Assembly: GCF_020921035.1 (NCBI RefSeq)
Contig: NC_063151.1
Coordinates: forward strand, 1,612,001-1,676,000
Length of the DNA stretch: 64,000 nt
Reading direction: 5' to 3'
Source: Rhodamnia argentea
Lineage: Eukaryota; Streptophyta; Magnoliopsida; Myrtales; Myrtaceae
Every line of letters starts with the position of its first letter. Within the stretch, counting starts at the first letter, position 1. A program made the position numbers and the translations under genes. Shown piece by piece: positions 1 to 13,289 of the stretch. The notes beneath the pieces are model-generated. The model did not search any database and was not told the DNA's origin. It worked only from the letters and a program-made list of their open reading frames with translations.

Positions 1-379
1 AACACGATCATGCCGTTGTTTCTGTTGTGGTTGCTCGTCATTCCTGTATCGACCAAATTGGAGAAAAAGAAAAAGGATCCACAAGGGGGAAAAAAAACTA
101 GCTACTGAATCAGCGCTCTAAGCAAAGTTCTTAAGAGTATATTTACATGAATGAACTTCGCACCTCTCGAGTGTTGCTGATCGATCGGCCATGCTCTGGA
201 GAAGGAGAAGTTGGAGCTACAAACTCTGATTGTTTTTTAGGGAGAGGATGTGAGGGGTTGGGTTTAAATAGGAAGGAGGAGGAGGAGGGTTGCATGTCAG
301 GGAAAAAAGGTACTAATCGGCAAAAAAATCAACGGGAGAAAAGGGAGAAAAGGGAGAAGAAAAGGAAGAAAAGGGAGAA

Positions 380-466
380 GACATGAGGACATTTGTCAAT
401 TTACAAGAATTCCGAATCCGGTTAAAGACATGTGGACATCTGTCAATTTACAAGAATTCCCAATCC
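380..466. repeat. Direct repeat, two copies with 47-bp period
   Basis: Two nearly identical blocks of about 40 bp (380-419 and 427-466), each holding the core GTCAATTTACAAGAATTCC. They are flanked on both sides by GGGAGAAAA-type purine repeats, so the whole 320-550 block looks like a decayed minisatellite. Confidence 0.75.
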
Positions 467-1699
467 AATCTCAATTGAAAAAGAAAAGGGAGAAAAGGGA
501 GAAGAAAAGCGTGAAAAAGAAAAGGGAGAAGAAGAGGGAGAAAAGGAAGTTCTCAGCTAAGATATGAAATAATATAATGGGCCTTTGATCAGGTTGTTAC
601 CTCCAATTGAATGCTTTATATGCACAACCCCCTCTGTTGAGGTGTGGTGTGGTGTGGAGTGATTGATACTCTCTATCAACAGAAAATCACGGGGATCTCA
701 TTCGATGAGAGGACGAAGGTTCGGAGGTGCCGCTCGGCGGGGGATCTCAAGGGGCGGAACCCTTTGGACACTAAAAGGTTTTTATAATTTGAGTTCATGT
801 TTTATTGATAGTTTGGGTATAGCCACATGAATAGCTACTATATGATATAAATAGCTACTATTATAGATAATCTTTTTCTTTGGTAACTGAGAGTTGTAAC
901 AGAGAAGTGAGATTTGCTAATTATAGTAAAATCATCATCCGGATATAGCTCTAGTTTGAAAGTGAACCAACATAAACATTTGTGTTTCGATTTCTCTTTA
1001 TCACATTTATTCTTCTTTTCGTTATGATTGTGCGTATAATCCTGACATCTCTCTTCGTCATGGCCACTAGGTAAGACCTGCAACTTTTTTGGTGCATTCT
1101 TCTCTTGGCATCTTTGGTGGGGCAACTTAGAATTTGACTACCCAAGTTATAAAGTGCACTGCCTACAACATGTGATCTGTAGGAGAGAAAAAATGCTTGA
1201 ATCAAGAAAACCATCCTTTAAATCAAAATTTTCAGAGTCTTTGTTTTTATTCTCGTTTTTGTGCTTTGCCCGTGCGCTTGTTTTGATTTCTCGTCATGAA
1301 ATCTTCTTTCCTTCGGGAGGCTGGGTTAGGCCAAGCCCATAATTGGCAGCCCAATCTAAGTCCAAAAGCACAATATATTCCACTTGTTTATGATGGGCTT
1401 GACACAACAGCCCCCTTCGTATATCCCACATAGGTCTAGCACAAATACTCTGCAGTCATTTTTATTATGAATCACAACTATTATCATCTTCTATGCAACA
1501 TGGGCTTTGTTTGAATTTTTGAGAAATAATCGAGACTGAAAATTGCCGAGTTTGCTTCACCATATGCAAACACAAAATATGTGTATGTCTGAATAGAACT
1601 GGGGAGGGCGTGCCGACCATTGCTAAGGTGAGGCCGGCAATTGGCGGAAGGAAATAAATAAAAAAGAGAAAGGAGAAAAAGGAAAAAAAATTCAAAATG

Positions 1700-1955
1700 T
1701 CTTTGAAGAAATTGTAAAAATCGTTCACATTAGTGTCGGTCATGCTACGTAGAACGAAAATCGACGCTAACTGGATCGCAACGTCAGCGATTTTCGGTCA
1801 AAATTAGATAGAATGACTAACCGACAAATCGTTAAAATGTTTAGAATTATATTGACAAATTGTCAAAATATTTTGGGCTAAATTGGCACAATTGAAATGT
1901 TTATGAATGAATTGGCCGCCAAACAATAATCTTAGGACTTTTTGGACAATTTTCC
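1700..1955. repeat. Partial long-TIR foldback element (arm)
   Basis: AT-rich arm with the family signature seen elsewhere in the window: an 'AACGTCAGCGATTTTCGG' core edge, then a decayed alternation of 'AAATTGGCACAATTG' and 'TTAGGACTTTTTGGACAATT'. The opposite arm is not clear. It is probably a non-autonomous Mutator-like or foldback element fragment. Class assignment is inferred from the long arms only. Confidence 0.5.
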
Positions 1956-2997
1956 CTTTTCGTACCAATGGGAGTTTGGGCAGATTTAAACATCTATCTA
2001 GCATGATTTCACTTGAGTAGTTTCATTTGTTTATATGCAATAGTCTCCTTCTGTTTAAAGTATCTTTTTCCCTCAACGGGCTCCTGCATTAATGTGTCTT
2101 CACAACCTCTTTAGTCCTTCATATTTTCTAACCCCCTTGAAAAAAGGATTATTTGGCAAGTTTCATGACAAATTATAACTCTTTGAAGACACCATTGAAA
2201 AGAGGATTGATTTTCATTTGGGTCATTTCCGTCAATTCAATGAAGAAACTGTGCATTCAACTACTTTGTTGGTGCCACCATTGGTTATCATGAGACTATG
2301 GTATATGGAGTGGGAGTATTTCTATCCAATTTTGATTAAGATACTCCTTTTCTAATTAACAAACCGAAATGCTCCATATTCAAAGAAAATTAACATTATT
2401 TCTATCATTTCTCTCGTCATTTTCATAATATAAACATCACCATAACTCACAACAATGTGTGGTCGTATTATTCATCCTCTTGTCACTTTGCCCAGAAAAA
2501 GGTTGTTTACATTTTTTTTAATGGTCTCGTCTTTTGAATAACAAAAGTCATGTAAAAAAATTAGAAACTTTTATGTATGATGGCATATAAATACATAATC
2601 AAGTGCATATTTTTCAAACGAATAGTTTGAACAAAAGTATATTTCAAAAAGGAAAGCTCATTGCAATCTAACCGATCTTGTCTTGACTCTGTGGGACTTT
2701 GCCGGCATAAATCTGTAGGTTCTTATAGTTAAAGATCGTTTATAGTACTTTCTTTCGCCTTCTTTTTTTTAAAAGTTGCATATTGGCGAGCGAAGCTCTA
2801 GTTACGCCTTGCCTTCTTAAGCTTTTAAGTCTCCAACTCAGTTCATGATTTTCTTTTTTTGATCACAAAAAAAAAAAAAAACCCAAATTAGTACACCTAA
2901 TGCATTTGCCGATTTTGTATGACTACAGAAGTTGACCCATTTCACGTGGAGGCTCTATCCTATGGGACAAACTGAATGCATTTTGAATGGCTACAGA

Positions 2998-3542
2998 TAG
3001 GGATGATTGGTACCAGGGTGGGTAGGTTCCATACCTAAAATCCGAAACCAGCCCTTTTATAACTGGTTTCCAGTTTTTGGAACTTGAAACCTAACATGTT
3101 TTTTTCAGTCTGGTTCTAAGATCTACCCGAGAACATGTTTTTCTTTTGTTCTTTTTTTGTGATTTCATTTTTTTTTTCCAGCAAAATAATATGAGTAGCA
3201 ACGAAACTAGTGAAAGTAAAAGATGAATAATAAAAATTACTATCTACAAAAAAGCAACAATAGCTGAGAGAAAAGGAGAATGAGTGCCGTCATGTTGCTG
3301 AGTCACATCTGATAGGTTAGATTTTAGGAGGAAAAACACTAAAAAATTTGGCTTTTTTAAGTCATGAAATCGATTTGAAAACCGGTTCCATAATCGGCCG
3401 GGTTCCTAGGTGGGTATTCACTCGAAACTGGAAACCGGACCTATTTCAACTGGCTTCGAATATCTGGAACTGATTCTCGAACTTGTTTTTCGAGTGGTTC
3501 GGGCCGATTCCCGAGTAAAATCTGTCCGGTTGCATGCCCCTA
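2998..3542. mobile_element. Non-autonomous hAT-like DNA transposon, 545 bp, complete
   Basis: The element starts TAGGGATGATTGGTACC and ends in the imperfect inverse, CCGGTTGCATGCCCCTA. It is flanked by a perfect 8-bp direct duplication, GCTACAGA (2990-2997 and 3543-3550), which is the target-site length typical of hAT transposons. There is no transposase ORF inside. The interior is full of GGAACC/GGTTCC-type motifs that recur at 33.9-34.3 kb and 46.4-47.5 kb. The related duplicate at about 13.05 kb has the uninterrupted site, which supports insertion after the duplication event. Confidence 0.85.
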
Positions 3543-3975
3543 GCTACAGAAATAGAAGTCTAACACTCAAGATTACTCGTAACTTTTAGTTGATATTGAA
3601 GGGGTTTTTGGGTTTCTCCATTGACATATTAACTTGCTCTCGGCCCAACCTTTTGCATATGTTCTCCGCCCATGAGCCCATAGCCTCCAAGCTCGTAACA
3701 GTAACACTACTACAACAATCGCCAATGGCCCTCTAATCTTAGCTCGGTCGTAAGCTTATTCGGCATTATTAACGAACGACGATGGTGCTTACGAGCTTCA
3801 CTAGAGCCGGGGGTTGGATCCCGTACGTAGCACTGCAAATTACCCGACTCCTCTTCTTCCTCCTCCTCTTCTTCTTCTTTACTCCCCCTTTGGTTCCACG
3901 AAAGCCTAACTGTTATCGGGGTGTGCGCGGATATCGTGTATCGAAAATAGGGTTGTTTTGAAGACGTTGGAATGA
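3543..3975 (+). pseudogene. Decayed duplicate of the TGD5 promoter, exon 1 and start of intron 1
   Basis: This stretch aligns by eye with 13052-13447, the 5' region of the intact TGD5-like gene. Shared landmarks are a CACTCAAGATT block, GGCCCAA followed by GCCCATGAGCCC (3642 and about 3670; 13147 and 13174 in the intact gene), CTCTAATC..AGCTCG, and AACGA(A/G)CGACGATGGTGCTTACGA over the start codon. The exon-1 equivalent is 3782-3822, followed by GTACGTAG as in the real gene. It is 41 nt instead of 40 because of one extra G in a G run, so the frame is shifted. Exons 2-4 are not present downstream. An 8-bp-TSD transposon (2998-3542) interrupts the upstream part, whose remainder lies at about 2898-2997. 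Confidence 0.8.
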
Positions 3976-4911
3976 GTCCGGCTCACTTAATTCGTCTAAT
4001 GAGGTGGGACTCAAGTGAACGTCGGTTTGACCCAACGGGGTATGTGAATTGTAATGGATACGAGCAATGCCTGCTCTGGTTCCAGACGTGAATTGAGGAG
4101 AGCACCATTCTTTTGACTTCTAAAAAGGGAAGATATCATGGGCCTTGTTTTCCCCGCTCCGTGAGGAAAACAACGTCGCGTGATGTTATTAAAGCCCATC
4201 GATTAGGCTTTGAAAGCACATTGCGCTTTTCAATGAAAGCCTTTGTGGCGCACATGACAATATTTCTGCTCTAAAAATCAATTCATATTTTTCACTCGGA
4301 AGATTTTAACTCCAAGCATATCTTATCAGTAGCAAGACAGAGGGACATATCATTTTTTGGGAAAATTACCAAAAAATGATAATCTTATATTTATTGTATG
4401 GTTGTTGATTCGATTTTAAACTTTTCAATTTAGTCAATTTATTAATAAATTTTTTGACAATTTACCAATATAATCATTTCGGTTAATTTTAATCGGCTAT
4501 CTTATATGACATAATTAGTGTTAACGTGGATAATCTCCGATCATACATTTCAGCAGTGTGAAAAGGTCGGGTTAAAAGAGAGTGCGATGATAAAGATGCC
4601 ATGCTCGTCTTGTTCTCCATCAATGTTCAATGAATGCGACTCTCGTGCCGCGTGCCCACCCTCGTTCGCATGCCCGATCATGGGCCCCATCCCATGGATC
4701 CCATCATTTCATCTCCCCTCTGTTACAATGATTATCAATTAATCAAATATCATTATTTCAAACTTATCAACGTATTGTCTTTTCTCGCGACGGTACATTC
4801 GATTCAAAAAATCTCGAAACCCCTTGAGATCGCTCGACTGCTGAACGCGTTCATCTTTTTTCGTTCGAGATCTGACCTTGGATAATCAAGAAATATTATT
4901 ATTACTATTGT

Positions 4912-5262
4912 TATTAAAAATCTTAAATTTATTTTAACTATGTCAATTCAATCCTAAATATTTTCAGATTCTTTCAATTGAGTCTATACTACCAATTCTG
5001 ATCGAAAATCGCTGACATGGAAGCTCGCCGACGCCAACTCCTAAAAAGAAGAAAAATTAAGGGGAAAAAAATAGAAAATTGAAGAAAATATTAATAAGAA
5101 TTTTCATGTCAACGTTGGTCATACCACGTAAGATAGTTGGCGGTCACATCAGGGATTTTCGGAGAGAATTAGTCTGATGGGCCAAATTGGCACAGCTACA
5201 ATATATTTACGACTCTATTAGTACAATAAAAAATATTTAAAACTGAAAAGTAATCAAATAAA
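4912..5262. mobile_element. Long-TIR foldback element
   Basis: The left arm contains 'CAATTCAATCCTAAATATTT' and an edge reading 'GATCGAAAATCGCTGAC'. The right arm has the inverse order: 'AGGGATTTTCGG', then 'GGGCCAAATTGGCACAG' and 'AATATTTAAAACTG'. The short core includes GACGCC. This is the same family as 5365-5738, 18526-18962 and 37321-37992. It has no coding capacity. Confidence 0.55.
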
Positions 5263-5364
5263 CCATGTGAGCATATACAACCTCATGCGAATAATTTCTG
5301 CGTTGCATACGAGGCATATAGACCCGGAGAGCCATACGATTGATTGGATCATGTCGCGAAAAAT

Positions 5365-5738
5365 GCAAAAAAAGTCATAAACCTAATGCATTGGTGCCAA
5401 TTCAATCTTAAATTTTTTGCAATTATGCTAATTGAGTCAATATGACCAATTTTAGGGTGAAATCGCCGACGTGGAGATCGATTATCCTACGTGGTACAAT
5501 TGGCGCTAACGTGGATATTTTTAATATTATTTTAATATTTATAATAAAAATTTTAAGCATTTTTAAAAAATATAATTGAAAATAAATATCACGCAGGACA
5601 ATCGACGTTTACGTCGGCGATTTCAAACAAAAATTGATAGCATTGACTCAATTGATATCTAAAAAATTGACATCAATTAAAAAAGTTAAGAATTAAATTG
5701 ACATTAATACAATAAATTTAGGACTTTTTTTTTTACAC
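5365..5738. mobile_element. Long-TIR foldback element
   Basis: The left arm reads AAGTCATAAACCTAATGC then 'CAATTCAATCTTAAATTTTT' and 'GAAATCGCCGACGTGG'. The right arm is its approximate reverse complement, ending 'AAATTTAGGACTTTTTTTT'. Between the arms are paired 'ATTATCCTACGTGG' and 'CACGCAGGACAATCGACG' edges. It has no ORF and is probably a non-autonomous Mutator-like or MITE-type element. Confidence 0.6.
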
Positions 5739-6207
5739 TTGTCTCGATTTTGTCCCTTCGACTACGTGGATTCGACGCGAGATTCACATTATTGGACAGA
5801 TCACACACATTAAAATTTGCTATTCCGAAAAATAGGCAATAATAACTCCACCAGGGTAATTTCTGGGCGGGGCCCACGAAACGATATTAAATTTGAGAAA
5901 TGAATAGACCGTTCGTAGTTTTTCGTGGCCAGGGACCAAAAAAATGATTGGTTCTGTTTTATTTGTCCGTTTGCAAAGTCCGTTTCTTTCTTTGCAATTA
6001 GCATGATAAACCATGATCTCTACCTCAGCAAATCTCCGATTTCCTCTCTTTGCTTAGCTTCTTCGCTTCCACTCTCTTCTTCCCAGAACTGCTAGTCTTC
6101 GTGCAGACGCAGATTTCGTCCTCCTAAGCCACGTCCCTCCGTCGCTAGTGCCGCAGAGCTCTTGAGTCTCTCGGTCTCGGGTCAGTGGCAGTGGCAGTTC
6201 GTAAAAA

Positions 6208-8487
6208 ATGGAGAGGAGAGCGGGGTTCTTCTCGTCCCTCAAAAACGAGGTGGTGCGAGGCTTGTCGCCGGCGAGGTCGCGGCCCAGAGCCAAGAGCCTG
6301 TCGCCGGCGAGGGCGGCCCGAAGCGAGTCGCCCAAGTCGAGTTCCCACCGGGGCAGGAGGAGCCGCCGCGTGAAGCGCCCCGAGTCGTCGATTGTGAGGC
6401 ACGCGGAGGCCCTGTCGCCGTTGGAGGAAGGGCCGGACCCGGACGGGACGGAGGGCCTAGATTCGAGGATGGAAGGGAGGTGGGGCCAGTGGATGAAGGG
6501 TCAACGTCAACACTCCGTGTCTTCGTCGTCGTCTTCTTCGGGTGGGCGTGATAAAGGGTCGAATCTGAGGTTGTTGCTGGGGGTGCTGGGTGCGCCGCTC
6601 GCGCCTGTGCATGTGAATGCTGGTGAACCTCTGCCTCACCTAAGCGTCAAAGACACCCCCATTGTTAGTCCCTCTCTTTCTCTCCTCATGGTACCGTGTA
6701 CAACATTTTTGTGGTTGTTTCATTGCTACTTCTCGCTTGTCTTGCTCCCTTGTTGTTGTATCCTGTCCCAGTTCTAATTTTTGTCTTGAAGTAGCTCTGC
6801 ACCCGGTGATACTCGTTGTAGGTGGTGGACTGGAGGATTGGGTTGTTTAAGATTTGTTTATGCTTGATGCTCGTGACTTTCTACTTCGTCTTTAGGTTCA
6901 TAACTATAATGTTGTTTTCGTTGTTGGTTGTTTATTGAACTTTTTGATCCACCTTGGACTGAGAAGCTCTGGTCTGGCTTAGTGGGGTCAATGTTCAGAA
7001 GGTCAATTAGAAAGCTTTGTTGCACGTTTTCACTATAGTTTTGACAAACACAGTGATTAGACTTCTGAAATTGTTTGATTGAAGATCCTAGAAACCAAGT
7101 GGTATAGTGGAATGTATTTGTGGAACCAATTAATCGAAACTCTGGCTGCCATCTGGTTCAAATCTTAGCTGCATTAGAAAGGAGAGCCTCTAAAAGTGGT
7201 TGCTCGTGGTGAATTGGGCAGGAAACTTCATCCGCTCACTACATACTGCAGCAGTTTGCAGCAGCATCAGGGGCACAGAAGCTTCACACTGCCATTAATA
7301 ATGCTTATGCCATGGGGAAATTGAGGATGATAGCTTCCGAGTTTGAAACGGGAAACAAGGTTGCGAGGAGCAAGAATTCCTGCAAAGCTATAGAGTCGGG
7401 TCGGTTTGTACTTTGGCAAATGAACCCGGACATGTGGTATGTGGAGCTCGCTCTTGGTGGTAGCAAAGTTCATGCTGGCTGCAATGGGAAGCTTGTGTGG
7501 AGGCACACCCCTTGGCTCGGTCCACATGCTGCAAAAGGGCCTGTTAGACCCTTACGACGAGCACTTCAGGTGAGATTCCATTACCAGTTGGCATTTTATG
7601 ATTTTTTTCAAAGTATGTTGGTGCCGGGTGGGACTGTTGCTAAGCCATCATCTTTAGTTCGTACGTTGAAGCTTCATCTTAGTTTGAATTGGCTAATCCT
7701 CCCTGCATGTGGCTGGCAAATTCGCTGAGTCCATACTGGAGAATTTGATTCTTTGTCAAGAGGTGTACGAGGGAACTGGAAGATAAGAAACCAAGACTAA
7801 AGCCTGTATATGAAAGCATGAGTTAATGTGGCGAATACCCTGGCAAATTTCATCATTAGCTTTTGAAGGCTTTGACAATATTCTGCCATCTTCTTCTTCC
7901 AGGGCCTCGACCCAAAAACCACAGCAAGCATGTTTGCACACGCAAGATGTGTGGGGGAGAAGAAAATTGGCGAAGAAGATTGTTTCGTCCTCAAGCTTTG
8001 TGCAGATCCAACTACTCTGAAAGCCAGGTGTGAAGGGCCAACGGAGATTATACGGCACGTTCTCTTTGGCTATTTCAGCCAGAAAACCGGGCTACTTGTT
8101 CACTTGGAAGATTCGCACTTGACCCGCATACAAAACAACGGAGGCGATGCAGTGTATTGGGAGACCACAATCAACTCCATTCTTGATGACTACAGGCCTG
8201 TTGAGGGGATCATGATTGCGCATTCTGGGCGCTCAGTGGCAACACTAGTCAGGTTTGGAGAAACAGTGAGGAGCCAAACTAGGACTCGGATGGAGGAAGC
8301 TTGGACGATTGAGGAGGTGGCTTTCAACGTTCCAGGCCTGTCTGTCGACTGCTTCATCCCCCCTGCTGAGCTGAGATTCGCTTCTCTTGACAAAACGTCC
8401 GAATTACCTCGCGTTCCGTGGGTTAGGAATGTTGTGCCTGCTGCTCGGGCCAGGGTTGCCGCCCGAGAGAAATCCACTGAGCTATGA
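6208..8487 (+). CDS. DUF620 family protein, 462 aa
   Basis: Three exons: 6208-6663, 7222-7569, 7903-8487. All junctions are phase 0 with GT-AG introns of 558 and 333 bp, giving 462 residues. Residues 1-150 are a basic, Ser/Arg/Pro-rich low-complexity region (for example SPARSRPRAKSLSPAR) with a run of serines near residue 110. From about residue 153 the conserved DUF620 body follows: AAASGAQKL, AYAMGKLRM, FVLWQMNPDMWYVEL, GLDPKTT, EGPTEIIRHVLFGYFSQ, LEDSHLTRI, AVYWETTINSILDDYRPVEG, and a tail with AFNVPGLSVDCFIPPAELR. This matches the plant-specific family in order and length. The family's biochemical function is not established, so none is assigned. The ATG at 6208 is the first in frame and follows an AAAA context. 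Its nearest neighbour downstream is a solo LTR. Confidence 0.93.
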
Positions 8488-9306
8488 GGGTAGCAGTAGG
8501 AAGGGAAGTAATTCATGGCGGTGCTCATAGCTGATTGCAGTCATGTTCGCTAGATTCTGGTAATTGCTGACAAATTTAGAAGGCTGAGGCATGGATGTAC
8601 TTGGGAGTTTCGCCATTAGGATGTACTCTAGTTTCCTTCAACTGTAAATAGAAGGGTAGTCCACAGCTTTTTGGGAAGACACCAGGCTTGTTAAACTGGA
8701 AAATTTTCGTAGATTATTGCGGTAGACAAGTTACCGGCTTTGATGTCATGCTACATATCATCGAATCTAGGTACTCACAACTACGAAAACTGATTCTTGC
8801 GAAAGGCAATGGGGTGAGTACCTAAAGAACTGCATCGACGCATAACTTCCTTCGATGATAAAAAGTCCACATCCCAACCTCTGATGGATCTGCATTTGGC
8901 AATCTTGGTCTTTGGTTGCTGTTGGGTTCTGGCTAAAATAACTGGTTCTGGGAAACTTTGAAAATGTTCTTTTCGCCGGTCACTCGTATCAAATCGAAGG
9001 AGATGGTTACACCGCAGAGGAGTCAATTGACGCTACCAGAGCGCGACATCTCATCGAGCTCGTTCCATGTCTAGCACTTGATGAGTCTTTGTTTTAAGGG
9101 TCTGAGAAGAAATTCTATCATTGAGACATTGCCAGTGCCAGATAGTTCTAGCAAGGAAAACCTCCTCGAGAAACTTCCTCCCTTTTTAACTAAATAAGAG
9201 GAAATTCAACTGGACAGAATAACCTAGCAAGGAACAACTTTTAGCAACAAAATATAAAGGGAGTCCTCTCAGAGCACCGCGGATAGTGCAGGACTCCATT
9301 GATCCA
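8488..9306. other. DUF620 3' flank and intergenic DNA
   Basis: Presumed 3' UTR followed by non-coding DNA up to the solo LTR. I saw no ORF with recognisable content on either strand. Confidence 0.5.
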
Positions 9307-9480
9307 TGTTGACGCCTAAATTTTGATTAATCTATTTTTTGCATAAAAATTATAAAAAATCATCTCACATATTTATTTTTAGCGTACATTGCATTGGCAT
9401 ATAATCGGGCAAGCAGAACACTTAATTTAGCATGCGTCTAGACTAGGCACGGGATGGAAAAATACACCGAGAAGATTTGA

Positions 9481-9570
9481 AACTTCAAGGACCGTATTGC
9501 AAATACTTAAAATTTCGGGGACTGTATTGCAAATACTTGGAACTTCAGGGACTGTATTGCAAATACCAAA
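9481..9570. repeat. Exact-length 3 x 30-bp tandem repeat in LTR U3
   Basis: Units at 9481-9510, 9511-9540 and 9541-9570, all of the form AA(C/T)TTC(A/G)(A/G)GGAC(C/T)GTATTGC followed by AAATAC. Spacing is exactly 30 bp. Such arrays in U3 often act as transcriptional enhancers of LTR elements, but that role is inferred here. Confidence 0.85.
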
Positions 9571-9785
9571 AGAAGATGCAGAAGGGAAGATGATGAAGGG
9601 AAGATAATGAAAAGAAGATGAAGAAGGGAAGATGATGAAGGGAAGATAATGAAGGGAAGATGAAAATGGAAGGTGAAGAAATGAAGATGAAGAAGGGAAG
9701 ATGAAAAGGGAAGGTGAAGAAATGAAGATGAAGAAGAGAAGATGAAGATGGAAGGTGAAGAAATGAAGGTGAAGAATGAAGGATG
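9567..9785. repeat. GAAGATGAA / GAAGGGAAG purine repeat
   Basis: An imperfect array built from GAAGATGA, GAAGGGAAGAT and GAAGGTGAAGAA units, ending just before the TATAAAA box at 9798. It explains the low-complexity open frame on the minus strand. Confidence 0.8.
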
Positions 9786-10975
9786 AAGAACTTTGCCTAT
9801 AAAAGAGAGAGCTCTTGAGAAGAGTTTTAGAAGGGGGGAGTGGAAGAGAATTGAGAGAGTTTTGAGAGAGTTTTTGAGAGGAATTTTTAGAGAGGAAAAA
9901 GAGAGTTCTTGAGAAAAATCGGAAGAGAAAATTCGAGAGTGAAGAAAAGAGTTTTAGTCGAGCATCATCTTCGACGAGTCCCGACACATATTTCGCCTCT
10001 CGCCATCCAACAACGCCATTGCTTGCCATTTTCGACGACGGCCGCGTTCTTCCAACTTTGAGATCTTGAAGGGAACTATAACGTGTATGTGAGTAAGATT
10101 TTGTGTAATAGAAGGTAATCATTTCCATCTCGATCTACAAAAATGTAATCGTTTGTTTTGAACATTTGTTTGTTTATTTTAGACATGCCACGTGTTCCAA
10201 ATTTTAGCATTATTACATGTTAATTTATTTCTGTAAATACTCGTGCTTGGCTGCGTTTTCTTTCTTTCTAAATCATCCATGGTGTATATCGCACAAAGTT
10301 CAATGTTTTACATTCTCATAAAAAAGAAGATAAAAAACCAAAAAATTGCATCTTTGAATTTCAAGTAAAATCCATCAAAATTGCCAAATCAAATATTTTT
10401 CATGAAAATGGTACCGAAAGGACGTTAGAGAAATCCGACGTAACCAAATCCCCGAATTCAAAATCTCCGGTTCGCGGAAATAAGATAGTTTTCTCCCGCT
10501 ATTTTATTTAGGTTTCTAATCAACCTACCGAAAATGATTAGTGGCGACTCCAAATTCAAAACACGTTGCATGTTAATTATTTGAACCCTAAGTTGCGATT
10601 TGGTATGGACTTGGGAGAGTCCGAGTTAGGTTAATTAATTAACCTGATAATCCATTAGCCCGAAAATTAACCCGTTTATTTTTCTTAGGTCGCGACAATC
10701 CAAAGTCTGAACGAGTTCGAGATCAAGCCTTAGCTCAGAGTTTCTGTAGAACACCACACCATGAGAACAAAGTCATTACAGGAAAATGTACGCTTCAGCT
10801 TCAATTATTGGACTTACTTCGGTCCTGGAACAATCTGTCCACAGATGCAACCTCAAAAAGAGTACCCAGAAAACAAGAAACAAACTGGGAAATCACTTCA
10901 CTACAATACAAACACGATGGATATCATGATCATCATCAGCAGCGAGAACCGGGGGATTTGAATTTCAATTTAATT

Positions 10976-13289
<2,314 letters not shown>

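Larger units (their letters stand above)
1..2897. other. Gene-poor repeat-rich left end
   Basis: No coding gene can be supported. The stretch holds a purine-rich GGGAGAAAA-type low-complexity block at about 320-550, a 47-bp-period direct repeat at 380-466, one arm of a long-TIR foldback element near 1700-1955, and AT-rich DNA with poly-A/T tracts. Open frames here are short, of low complexity, and have no recognisable domain. Confidence 0.6.
3976..6207. other. Intergenic region with foldback-element copies
   Basis: No gene is supported up to the DUF620 start. An arm of the long-TIR family lies at about 4357-4525, and two more complete-looking copies at about 4912-5262 and 5365-5738. The last 200 bp are pyrimidine-rich (CTTCTTCGCTTCC...) and are presumably the promoter and 5' leader of the DUF620 gene. 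Confidence 0.55.
9307..10697 (+). mobile_element. Solo LTR of an LTR retrotransposon, 1391 bp
   Basis: It begins TGTTGACGCC and ends GTCGCGACA, so it has the TG...CA ends of an LTR, and it is flanked by a perfect 5-bp duplication ATCCA (9302-9306 and 10698-10702). Inside are a TATAAAA box (9798-9804) suited to a U3/R boundary, a three-copy 30-bp tandem repeat (9481-9570) and a GAAGATGAA-type purine repeat (about 9567-9785) in the presumed U3. There is no internal retroelement domain or second LTR nearby, so it is best read as the product of LTR-LTR recombination. A long Ser/Phe-rich open frame on the opposite strand is a by-product of the purine repeat. Confidence 0.88.

Noticed and set aside
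9427..10128. 233-aa minus-strand Ser/Phe-rich frame
   Set aside because: It is the translation of the GAAGATGAA array inside the solo LTR, with no domain.
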